A program made the translations under genes and the position numbers. From Megaleporinus macrocephalus (Eukaryota; Chordata; Actinopteri; Characiformes; Anostomidae): a stretch of DNA of 64,000 nucleotides. Location of the stretch: positions 27,106,763-27,170,762 of the forward strand of contig CM038710.1 of NCBI GenBank assembly GCA_021613375.1, written 5' to 3'. The stretch's first letter is position 1. Each line of letters starts with the position of its first letter. This document shows positions 34,232 through 46,468 of this stretch, piece by piece. A model generated the notes under the pieces. It had not been told where the DNA came from. It did no database searches and worked only from the letters and a program-made list of their open reading frames with translations.

Positions 34232-34386
34232 CACTGCAATTGTACAGTTTTTCGATTCCTACACACTCCAAATGTAGTGTGTGCAGTTCAGCGGTGGGTG
34301 ACGCCGCTACTGGTGGGCGGTCTTGGGACGCACTGTTTTTGGCTGCGTCATCCACAGCTGAGGAGCACGCGCTGTACAGTTGCAGT
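34232..34386. repeat. Imperfect inverted repeat
   Basis: Positions 34232-34247 (cactgcaattgtacag) match the reverse complement of 34371-34386 with one difference. An inner pair, gtgggtgacgccgc and gctgcgtcatccac, also pairs. It looks like a small fold-back element. Confidence 0.6.
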
Positions 34387-34927
34387 GTGGTGGAGACCTG
34401 GAAAAAGCTACAAACACGCCGTCCAACGTCTGACCCGACGGTCATTTCATCACAGTCATCACACCCTCCACTCACAGATAACGTTTCCACACACGCACAA
34501 CTTCCTTCCTTCACACAACTAACTGAAATTGCACTCTTAAAAGGCGTGTTATGTCTTTATAATTAGAGAGTCTTATTCATCTTGCTGACCAACGTGAAGT
34601 ACTTCACACAAAGACCCTCAATCCGGCAAGGCGTGAAATACGAGAACAGGGAAAACCCAAGGCTCTAAAGTAGATTAAATCAATGCAAAAAAGATCAACG
34701 CGGGGTAACAGGGTCTACCAAAAGGCGGGCCTTCTTATTTGTTCAATGCAGTAAACGAAATAAGACTGACCAACAGCCAGTCAAGCCTATATTCATGAGT
34801 TTATCTAACCACAAAGTTCCGATATCAACCAGAGTCATTCCCAACACTTCTCGTTCCCACATTATGTGTAGAATTCGGCCTGCGTATGTGTGAGTTTTGT
34901 ACACCAGAATTAAGTTTCTTCGTTTGG

Positions 34928-34956
34928 CAGACAGATAGACAGACAGACAGACAGAG
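34928..34956. repeat. (CAGA)n microsatellite
   Basis: About seven units of cagacaga type in csde1 leader intron. Confidence 0.8.
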
Positions 34957-35618
34957 CTCCCCGACCTCGTTAAACCCGAAGACCACTTATTATAACCGTA
35001 TATATGTACGACGCAGCTCTTCGGTCGGCTGCGATGTTAACGTTAGCTTTTTGTTGCGCGTCTTGAAACACGTGCGACACGTGTCTGTGTGGGTGCCCGT
35101 GATGGGGAAGCATTAAAATAGACTTTGTGTTACTCAAGCTTAAAATGTCGGACAACAAAGAAAAGGGAAACTAGTGGAAGCACACTGCAGCGAGCTGGGT
35201 AACGGGAGCTAACGTTAGCCAGACACCCTAGCACCCAGCCACGTTGGAAGAGCAATTTATTGGCGTATTTCATGACTTCGTCGAAATTAAGGACAGCGAC
35301 GTCGATAAACCGACTAGCTTCGACAAATTTCACTTACACGTTTGTTATGGACTCGCAACGCTAAACTGCGCGTTCACACGCCATCGCTGTGATTTATTAA
35401 CGCCAACTAGCCCGTTAGCTAATGTGCTAACTACGCCGAAACAAACGGTAAAGAACGCGGCCCCCACCCAGGCCTGCACTGTCCGACCCAAACCACACAT
35501 GTGCTCAAAGCAAGGCGCCCCGCCGCCCCGTTTCAACATACCCAAAGTGTACTCATGTTTGCGTTCATTATAAGGTCTAAAATATTTCCGTCGCGCACAT
35601 AAAAGACAAAAAACTTAC

Positions 35619-35700
35619 CCCAACAGCTTTCAGCACTGTCACCAGCGCCGCCATAAGCAGCACGGCACATTACGTAGTGAGAAGAAGGGGAGCCTATCGC
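35619..35700 (-). promoter_or_regulatory. csde1: Presumed csde1 first exon and promoter, with short ORF
   Basis: A CpG-containing exon ends at a strong donor (gtaagttttttg). It carries ATG GCG GCG in a good context, encoding MAALVTVLKAVG up to the donor. Spliced to the acceptor at 30775, this frame continues YEVKKN and stops, giving an 18-codon upstream ORF. AACGTTAGC motifs occur at 35039 and 35211, within the downstream intron. Assignment to csde1 rests on strand, position and splice compatibility; it could belong to an unrecognised gene. Confidence 0.5.
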
Positions 35701-35709
35701 GATATTTCA

Positions 35710-37190
35710 CACTCGCGCACGAGGTTTGATGAGATTCTGTTACACGTCTCTAATATATATATAAATATTAGTTACATTTAAAAAGAAGAGTTTCAGTCCA
35801 ACTCGCTGTTTATCCATTTGTCATTTTTTGTTAATTGAATGTATTTTTTTGTGGATAGGAATTTATCAAACAGAAAAGCGAATTAATCAGGATAATATAG
35901 AACCCAGCAAACATATAACGTTGTCACAACGTTGTTTACTTTCCTACAAAGTTGCTACAACGTTGTCAAAAGGTGGTGTTTTTTAGTTGTCTGAACAAGG
36001 TTCTCATAACTAAATGCCGTTATTTTGTGGTATTATCATTACCTGTTGATAACGTTACAAAAGTTCTATACAGATATAACGGAACGTATGAAGAACTCTT
36101 GGAGCTTGTACCAACGTTGCCACAACGTTGTCAGACACATTTCAATGTTGTGATAACTGTGTGGGCACCAAAACAGTACATTGTCTCAAAAACACTATGC
36201 ATTGTTGTTTCAAGATGTTTTCTTTATTAAAGTTAATCTTTATTTAACTTAATCATAACGATTCACAATATATCAAGACATCCTTGTAGTATCCTTTAGA
36301 GAAAGAACATGTAAATACTTTTAATTGTAAAAACTGATATTTTTGGTACTGAATGTAGAGAAAAGATGACTTTGAGATTAAAAAAGTTTTGCATTATCCA
36401 GTGAAATTCCAGAAAATCATGCACTATTTGTGTTGTAGTACAGAGGACTTGGAGTCTAGTTAGATTTTGATAGGAAATTATGCATATTTTATTTTGTGGC
36501 AGGACTGAACCTAACTAACTAAAGTTGTTTACATTTGAGGGAAAAAAATGTTAGATGTGAAAAAAACATTAATGAACAAAATATGTTGAAATTAACCCAC
36601 TTACATTTGTGAAAAGTCATCCATGTGACTATTATGTTATGTCATTAGGTTGGGCTGACGACAGGTACTGCACCATGAGTTCCGATAGATGCTGTATGTT
36701 CCACTGCACTTCTATAAGGAACTCAGTAGTTAACCCACTACTTTTGTAATTCTTCTTAAGTTGTTTTGGTGATGTACTTTTACTTGAGTTATAATCAAGC
36801 AGATGTAACAGTATGTGTGAAGGGAGCATGGATTTACACCACTGGGGCATCTCCGTTTATTAGCAGCCTCATATTGGGCCTCACTCACCAACAATTCTTA
36901 GAACAACATTTTTTCTTAAAACCTACTTATGTAGTTTCACAAAGATTATGATATTCACCAACATTTTCTTATTTGGGGTTTGTTTCTTGGGTAATCTGCA
37001 CATACTAAAGAACACAAAGGTTTAATGTTAAACAATTCTGCAGTTTAAGATCATCTCATGAACCTGACGGACATTTTATTAGGACTTTCCTTAAGAACAA
37101 ATTTAAGGAAAAACTTAGGAAGATATTGTCTTTTTAATATGTGATGTGGTGCCAATTCTAGATTCAAACACATGAAAACTTTGTACCGAA
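35710..37190. other. csde1-porcn spacer
   Basis: AT-rich spacer between the head of csde1 and the tail of porcn, both on the minus strand. It holds an AACGTT palindrome cluster (35915-36135) and nothing else recognisable. Confidence 0.5.
35915..36135. repeat. Cluster of acaacgttgt palindromes
   Basis: At least five copies of the perfect palindromic core caacgttg (tataacgttgt, acaacgttgt, ctacaacgttgtc, accaacgttgcc, acaacgttgtc) occur within 220 bp. Spacing is irregular, so this looks like a decayed tandem or satellite-like repeat. Confidence 0.7.
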
Positions 37191-37191
37191 T

Positions 37192-37197
37192 TTTATT
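37192..37197 (-). promoter_or_regulatory. porcn polyadenylation signal
   Basis: AATAAA on the minus strand about 365 nt past the porcn stop. The predicted 3' UTR would include the AT microsatellite at 37331-37391. Confidence 0.5.
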
Positions 37198-37329
37198 AGA
37201 AAACAATAAATAACTTGTAAGCTATTTCAGTAACGTATAAAAAGTTGTAACAAAAACAATTAAGGCATTTTCAACTATTTCATCTAGATGTTTCAGATCC
37301 ACAGTACACAGTATACAGTATGTGGAAGA

Positions 37330-37330
<1 letters not shown>

Positions 37331-37391
<61 letters not shown>
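37331..37391. repeat. (TA)n microsatellite in porcn 3' UTR
   Basis: About 30 TA units without interruption. Confidence 0.95.
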
Positions 37392-37393
<2 letters not shown>

Positions 37394-37559
37394 CTGTATA
37401 TCACTGTCAACAGAAAGCATGAAAGCAGAAACAATGTGGCTCAAGGCATCTCTGCAATTCAGGATCACTGAAAAAACAAAGTCTGCTATAGATCTGCTTA
37501 GAGTCTGCCCAGATTTCCAAGGAGTGAAAAAGGTCCTCATTTTGATCTGCATGTCATCT

Positions 37560-40500
37560 TTAAATGAGCCAATAAAAGAGCCAGCTCCCTAACATCACCC
37601 AATGGCTGGCCCAGTTCAGTTCTGACCATTTCTGAATGGTGTGACTAGCCATGTAACCCTGAAAGACAAAAGAAGAAGAAGCGCAAGTCTTTTTAGAAAA
37701 AAGAGGAGAACACAACTGTATACACAATATGTATCAACAGCTAGCGGTTGTCAGTTTGCCTCTGTTTGACTGACCAGACTGAAAGAACAGGCCAGAATGT
37801 TCAGATTTAAATGTACTAAACAGTGCCGGATTACGTAGTGCAGTGCTTCCCAATCCTGGTTCTGGAGAACTACTGCCCGGCATGTTGCGTTGTTAGGAAT
37901 CTGGTAATTAGTTCATTAAGTAAGATCAGGTGTGCTGGGAGAAGAGAAACTCTAAAATGCGTAGATCCACGATTGAGAACCACTGGAACAGTAAACTGCT
38001 TTCTCTTATTACACTGCAGTGCTAAAGAAGAACAGTAAGACAGAACCTTCTCGTCCTCAGCGTCCAGGTCAAAGAGAGAGCCCAGATATATCAGGTGAAA
38101 AATGGACAAAGCGCAGAAGAACACGTTGGTCCCATACACCCAGACAGTCTGCGGAAAAATCACAATGTACTCAGACACTTACACATCTACTGTCAAAGAA
38201 GGAAAAGCAATGCAATGGTCATTTTCACTTGAAACAGTGCAGAGTTGAGTCCAGCAGACGGTTTCTCATATAGGAGCTCCAGAATTCTTCTTAAATTCCT
38301 ATTTTCTGCTTTTATCTATTACAAAAGTACACACAATAATTAGAAATGTCTTTGTTTACAGGTGCAGGTTTGTTCCTTACAAAACAAGCAGATGGGGACG
38401 CTGCACAGACAATTTTCTATTTTGGAAAAGTAAAAGTAGTGTGGCGAGCTTCATGGCTTCATTCAGGTCCAGAAACGTAATCTAATTAGCCAGATATAAC
38501 TCGGATGTCTGTCTCCCAGTTTGAGCCCCATTTGAGGTGATTTTGTAGTTGTTAAAACTATGTGACAAAGTTGCTGGGACACAGCCATCCTGTCATCTTG
38601 GCATTGATTGGCTGAGTGAGTTCATGTTGCAGGTGAAAGGCTGAAGAAAGTGAATAAAATAATGTTGTATTTTCTCTGAAAGATCACGTTTGCTGTGGTA
38701 GACATACACCCTTAAATTTATTTATTGTTGTTTTAATAAATCACACTGATGAATCATGTTCTGCCTTAACGCTATCAAAACATCAGCCTACCTTTTTGTT
38801 CTGATGCTGGCAGTCACTTGGACAGCGTTTGGACAGGATGCAGGCATTGAAGATGGTTGCCAGTCTTTTCCTAAGAACTGGGGGAGGGACACAAAATGCA
38901 GGTTAACATATGAATGAACGCCAAGATCAAGGTCTTGTTTTCAGTGTTACAAAATGGAAAACAATACAATATGTTTGGTATTTATGTGAATACATTGCAC
39001 TGTTTGGCTTATTTTCTAAGTGAAAATAAAACATCCTTCACAAAGAACACACTTCTGCATATTTTAATGCACTACTGCTGTTTACTTAACACAAGAAAAA
39101 ACGAAAATGGTCTGTACAAGTTATTTTTTATGTTTAAATAAAGAGAATGTGTGAACTACAAATCTGCTGAAAATGCTGTATTTATGTGTGATTCCTGTAG
39201 AGGATAGAAACTAACGTCATATGATCGAAGGTGTATTCTTTTGCATAAGTGGCATCTATATACACTGGTGAATTCATCACTTCTATATAAAGAATTGTAC
39301 TATTTTTATCCTACATTATGTACACTGTGAGTGATACATACATACTTCCTAAGAATACTTGAGTCTCTATTTAACAGCTATTTCACAGTATTGTCATTTG
39401 TACTATTATTGCATATGTAGAAAGTATATATATACTGTATATTTTGTATGTTGCATATATGAATTAATGGTGTATTATTTATATTAATCCTAATTATAAA
39501 TAACATTTATATTATTTACATTATTTATAAATTATATATTTCTTTTTTGGGGGGAGGGTTATTTCTTATGTTAGCACTCAGTATTTATATTGTATTTGTT
39601 AGCAACTTGTCTAGGAGGTAGTGCAGAGGAAGAATTGCACAGTGCGACTGCACAGTTTCTCTGTGAATATGATAAACATTTTAATTTAGAATTTTTTGTG
39701 CCTTGAATATTGATTTACTCAGTAATCACGGCATATAAGTAGAAAACAGAGATGAATGTTAGCTGTGATTTCGTGTACACTTTGACATGATTTTATTTGT
39801 ATCACATGTCTAGATGAACTAGCATGCCTATGCATTTTTAATTGGATTTTGCTAATTTGCTAACTCTGATGATGTGGAACACTGCATTTGGGCTTCCTTC
39901 ACTCATTTTAAACAACATCAAACAATTAGTACGGAGGTACCTATATATTAGAGCTATTTATTGATTCACAAGCAGTGAGTTTTAAAAGTCAGTGTGTGTT
40001 TGGACGTGCCCTTCAATACAAATCCAAACGCCAGCTCAAATAGATTTCCAGTCCCACTATTTTATTATATTAGGTCTACACTTTATGAATGTAAAGAAAA
40101 CAGAATGATCTGTTCTAACTAATTAGCATTCAGTGTAAATTAATAATAGTGAAATTAGGGTTTTACCGTGCTCCACGTAAGTGATGAAGCCCAGAGACAA
40201 CAGCACTGCACCCAGGTGAAAGCTGAGACCCTGCAGAGCAGTAGGATGGGTTTATGGGGGATTTAAAGTTATTCTGGCACTTGCAAAGTCTAACAATCAC
40301 CACTGGGTGTCTCTAGATACACAGCTAAGCAGTGCAGAGAAACTGGTCAGACAACAGAAGTCACGACTCAGGATTCCAGGGTTTTAGCTGTTTCTGTTTC
40401 TTAACCGTTCTTTCATCCAGTTAGTTCTGCCTTTGAAATAACAGCCTTGAAGCATCTAGACTTCTATACCACCCCTCATGCCATGCCACAGAACTTGAAC

Positions 40501-40763
40501 TTCAGTGAATAAAATATTATAAACAAAGTGTAAAGCACACATGCAAAATGACCACTCACACCATACTCACATGAAGTAGAGCGCTGGCTGTGTATGTTAC
40601 CAAGATTGCAGGAAATGTACCAAGTTTAAGAGCACTCTTGAAGACATCTGTGACATCAAGAGTGCAAACATTGAACAGTTGAAGACATAAAACAGTTGAG
40701 GACAATTCAACAATGGCAAACATATATGTACACTCTTAAGACAGTAATATATTAAAAGTAAGA

Positions 40764-40811
<48 letters not shown>

Positions 40812-41645
40812 TGCCTTGCAAAAGTATTCTGCCCCCTTAAACTTTTCAACCTTTTGCCACATTTCAGGCTTCAAACATAAAGATATGAAATTGTAATTTT
40901 TTGTGAAGAATCAACAACAAGTAGGCAACAATTGTGAAGTGGAACAAAATTTATTGGATATTTTAAACTTTTTTTAGAAATAAAAAACTTAAAAGTGGGG
41001 TGTGCAATATTATTCGCCCCCCTTGTGTTAATGCTTTGTAGCGCCACCTTTTGCTGCGATTACACCTGCAGGTTGCTCGGGGTATGTCTTAGTTTTGCAC
41101 ATCGAGAGACTGAAATTTTTGCCCATTCTTCCATGCAAAACAGCTCGAGCTCAGTGAGGTTGGATGAAAGCGTTTGTGAACAGCAGTTTTCAGCTCTTTC
41201 CACAGATTCTTGATTGGATTAAGGTCTGGACTTTGACTTGGCCATTCTAACAGGATTCTAACACTACTTGTTGTTGATTCTTCACAAAAAATTACAATTT
41301 CATATCTTTATGTTTGAAGCCTGAAATGTGGCAAAAGGTTGAGAAGTTCAAGGGGGCCCAAATACTTTTGCAAGGCACTGTATATATATGTACCTTTAGG
41401 ACTGAAATATGTAAATCTGATGAAAAACATCTCCATTTTTGTCGATTTTAATTTTCCTATATCATTTGAACATGCCAATGGTTGTTTACACTGTGTGACA
41501 ATTACATGCTGAATGGACCAATAGAGCTTAAAAAACAGCTTTAAAAAATTCTGATCCCACTGAATTACATTGAAAGTAAAGTATGTTTTTGGTCTTTGCT
41601 ATAAGGTTGCAATTTTAAAGATACTTGTTTTCATTGGACACCGAC

Positions 41646-41727
<82 letters not shown>

Positions 41728-44700
41728 CTGTCCAATGAAAACAAGTATTTTTTTTTTTCGCTGTCCAGTTTTTTAAACTCTATTGGTCCATTCAGCATGA
41801 AATTGTCACACAGCGTAAATGACCATTGGCATGTTCAAATGATGTAGAAAACTTAAAATCGACCAAAAAAATGTTTTTCATCTGATTTACATATACAGGT
41901 ACAGTACCAAAACAGGCTAAGAGATACAGAGAGGCTGGAAAATTATCACAAAAATTAATTATGGCTGTTTCTGTACATGAAACCACCTAAATGCCATAAG
42001 TGGACCCGTAAAAACAGTGGGCCCTCAAACACAATTCATGATTTATTGATTGAAGGACAAAATTCCTAATTTCCTCTCAATCTTTAATCAAAGTGTAGTG
42101 ACTTCTGCCACCTCAATACATCACCAACAGCCTCATGTTTAACCTTGCCCTCCCACTAGCCCCACCCCAACGAGCAAATAAAATGGCTTGGATAGTTCAG
42201 AGGCCCTCTGTAATAGCATGGTTCACTCTTACATCATGCTACAGCAGGAAAATACATTATAATTTCCTGTTCACCGTTCAAAGTCACAGAATTTTAAACA
42301 CTTACATTTGTTCAGCCAGCGGGACATTGGCAGATTCCAAGAAGTGACCACTTCCACCATTGATCTGGGCAATTCAATATTGAGCGGCTTTGCAACTGTT
42401 ATATCCCTACAAACAAATACAAATCAAATCAATATACAGTTTATGCATCCACACATCTATTTAGTACATCACAGATCATGTTACTGTAGGGCTGCACCAA
42501 TGTGCTGAACATATATAACATATATAATATAACATATAATTCATACTGCGCTTAGTGTTAACTGTAAATAACAATTATTAGCCATCTCAAAACAAGGCCA
42601 AGCATAGCAGGAATTTGTAAAGCTATTCAGAGAACACAGAAAATCTTTTGTTCGAGTGTTTACTGGGGAGTGCTGTTTACGAGTCAGCAGGCATCCTGTT
42701 AAATGGAATAGATTAATTGCAGCTAATTACTGAGGTAATGTGTTCTATATGGGTGCATTTGTGGGAGAAGAGAGACAGAGAGAGAGAGAGAAGTAATATT
42801 TTCACTGACCATTTGAGGTTGTCTTTATGCTCAGAAAATCCAGCCCCAGCCATGACGATGGTGGTCTCGCTCAGATAGCTAACAAAGTAGTTACTGAAGT
42901 GAAAGGACACGGCGGTCTCATACGCATGAAGCCATCTGAAACAAACACTTTATATAAATAAATACTGAACACAGCCATCCAACCATTTGTTCTAGCACTG
43001 CCTTATGTTTTCACACAAATACATAAACTGACCTGCGTGGTAGCCCATCTCCATAGATGGGAATGAAGTAAGGGAAGAGATAGGGAGCGATACAGGTGGA
43101 AATGACAAGGCAAACCTGACTCTTCACAAAACTTAAAGCAATCTTCCCAAACCAAGCAACACTCTGCAAAGAAGCAAATGATAAGCCTGTGTAAATATCT
43201 CCAATCACAGTTCTTATATTCAGTATACTTTCAAGATATTCTGAATCATGTGAAGAATATCATTGCTGTCCAATGAAAAACAAGTATCCAAAATTGCAAC
43301 TTTACAGGAGAGAACAAAAACATACTTTACTTTCAATGTAAGTCAATGGAACATGAATTTCCGGGCTTTTCTGGAGCACTTCTATTGGTCCATTCAGCAT
43401 GAAATTTTCAGACAATGTAAACATCCATTGGCGTGTTTGCATGATGTTGAAAACTTAAAAACTCAAAATACATGTTTTTCATTGGACAGCCGGTATGAAA
43501 TATTTCCAATTAAAGTGCTTTCTGACTTTTTAAAGACATTAAATATTCAGAAAAGCTGAAAATATATATTTAACTGAAGATGACAAAAACAAAAACCTCA
43601 ATAGATAAATATAATATCAAAGGTTATGCGGATTAAAAGTTTAGACTCTTCCAATCATAAAGTCTTAAACTACAGCTCAGTTTCAGTGTTCTAGTACTGA
43701 ATGTCCTTGTTTCTGTCTATTCCCTTTTCTTGGTAACTACTTCCAGGGAGGTACACATCCTTTCACACCCACAGGCAGGAATGGAACTTCATTTTCTCCT
43801 ATTTCTCACAAATTATCCGATGGGTATAGTATTGTCAGTCTACATGTTCTTGCACAGTTGTGTAAAAAGGCAGCTGGTGTTATAAAACTTGTACTGTACA
43901 TCTCCGGTGTGTATTCTCTCACATGAAGTACTTAAAATCTTTTTAAACAACAGAACACTTCCAGAATTTACCATTTTGCGGCCATCCAAAGCATCTTTGT
44001 AGCTACTGAAGCTAATCCATGGACCAAAGATGACCGTTCCCACAAAGCAGATGTAGCCCAGAAACTCCAGCATTGTAGGAAAGGAGGACACAGCCCCTCG
44101 ATCAAGGTCAAAGGCCAGAGAGATGGCCTTCATGGCCACCACCATTTGAGAACCTGGATACAAAACAGAGAGGGCTAAATATAATGGTATTAGAGAACAT
44201 TACAGAGATCTGTCGAAGGACACCACTATACAAATTAGATTTTAAAATGTCTTCCCTGCCCAGCTGCCCCAATCAATCAATAGTTGTTTTTAAGAAGTGT
44301 TAACGTCTACAAGCTACAGCAGCAGCAGGTCACATGAGGGCACAGAACAGAATCGGCAAATGTAAAATTGCATAGCTCATTGAAATTGTCTGTCCTCAGA
44401 TGTGTCACCCTGGGAGTAACCACCTTCTCTGGCACAAAAAAATTGTTTGATGAACAAAGACATACACTTCACCATATAGCAGTCAAGAGGGATCTTGGTT
44501 TAGTGGATGCAAGAGAACAATTTCTTCTGTAAAGTTTGGTGGAGAAGGAGTAATGAAGCTGTTTTCAAGGCAATAGCCTTTAGTTTCATGTTAAATAGAT
44601 ATTAAAACTACAGCATACAGTGATATTCTACAGAATAATGTTAATCCAACTGTTGACAGTCTGAGAAGGATTGTTATCTGATTCAGCAGGACAATGATTC

Positions 44701-46413
44701 TGTGCACAAAGCAATGTACATAAAGAAATGATCTACTGTGTTCAGTGTGGAACAACCTGACCTGTCGGTACCCTTGAAAATAATTGAAATTCCAACATAT
44801 CACCCAACATAAGTAATACTCTTGAGGCTGAACAGACAGTAAACCGCGCAGCCATACTTAAAATATAATGAAGCCTTTCCAGAAAAGTGGAGTGGAGGCA
44901 GCGAGGTTAGACCACCTCTATATTAATGCCCATGGGTTTGCACAAAATGCACATATATGGGGAAGTCATGGACTGGAGGTTAGGGAACCAACCTTGTGAC
45001 TGAAAGGTTGCCGGTTCAATCCCATGCATCGACAGGACACGACTGAAGTGCCCTTAAGCAAGCCGCCTAACCTCTGACTGCTCCCTGGGTACTGTGGATT
45101 GGGCTGCTCACCACTCCTAGTGTGTATGTTGACTAGTGTGTGTATATGAGTGTTTCACTGCATAGATGGATTAAATTCTACTGTGTAAATAGGCCTAAAT
45201 TCATACTGTTCAGGTGTCCACATACTTTTGGCCATGTAGTGCGATTGTCTATCTAACAATCAAGTACTACTTACCCCTCATTTTATGCCAAGTCTCTGGA
45301 TCTATTATATGCAGCTCTCTATGAAGAACAAAAAAGTTGCCCGTCATCTAACAAAACTCATGATAAGCGGTGGACAATTTCAATGCTTTGTGATAAATCA
45401 TCATGTATTCACAAAGGAAACGTCACCCTTGAACAGCTTTCTAAATAAAGCACAAGGCTGACAGACTCAGAACTGAGAGAGCGGATCTATTGTCTGCCAG
45501 GTACTCACCCCATGAGCATGTAGATGAGGATAGCGAGCGAAAGAAAAACCCCTCGGCTGCTGGACTTTCGGCAGAGGAAGAGGATGAAGAAGCAGAGAAG
45601 GCCGAGTATGATCACCCACACCATGTGTAGCTCAAAGAACACATAGAGCACATACAGCCCCCCTGCTAATGAACTCAGCTGCTTCACATGAGCGGGAATA
45701 CCTGCCAGTTAAAGAAATACAGTTAGCAAACCTTATTAAAAAAATGTAATTATGCGGATCAGAGGTTTTTAAAGGTTTTCAAATGTGAATCCTGTAAGTA
45801 TGAGATGCACTTGGAGCTCTACAATTACTAACTGTAGTCCATCTGTTTCTCTGCATACTTACAATGGTCAGGACCCCCAAAGGACCAAAGCAGGTATTAT
45901 TTGAGTGGTAGATCATTCTCAGCACTGCAGTGGCACTGATGTGGTGGTGGTGTGTTAGTGTGTGTTGTGCTGGTATGAGTTAACCAGACAAAGTAGTGCT
46001 GCTAGAGTTTTTAAACACAGTGTCCACTCACTGTCCATCCCTACCTTGCTGGTCCACTTTATAAAGTGTAAAGTCAGAGACTATAGCTCATCTGTTGCTA
46101 CACAGTTTGCATTGGTCATTCTCTAGTTCGTTATAGTGGTCACAGGATGCTGCCCACAGGACACTGTTGGCTGGATGTTGCTGGTTGGTGGACTATTCTC
46201 AGTCCAGCAGTGACACTGAGGGGTTTAGAAAACTCCAGCAGCACTACAGTCACCACCATGTCAGTGTCACTGCAGTGCTGAGAATGATCCACCTCCCTAA
46301 TAGTACCTGCTCTGTGGTGGTCCTGTGGGGGTCCTGACCATTGAAGAACAGGGTAACAATGAATATAGAGAAACAGATGGACTGTAAGTCTGTGAGTGTA
46401 GAGCAACAAAGTG

Positions 46414-46468
<55 letters not shown>

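Larger units (their letters stand above)
28200..35618 (-). other. csde1 5' UTR introns, no other gene seen
   Basis: About 7 kb of AT-rich sequence between the alternative coding exons and the presumed first exon. Only two likely noncoding exons (30104-30223, 30398-30775) and a short imperfect palindrome (34232-34386) were found. ORFs here are short and unrecognised. Confidence 0.5.

Noticed and set aside
34221..34566. Overlapping ORFs of about 100 aa on both strands
   Set aside because: The two translations mirror each other because the DNA is an imperfect palindrome; no family match.
35244..35573. 109-aa plus-strand ORF opposite the csde1 first exon
   Set aside because: No recognisable domain, GC-rich leader region, no splice signals in support; the minus-strand first exon explains the composition.
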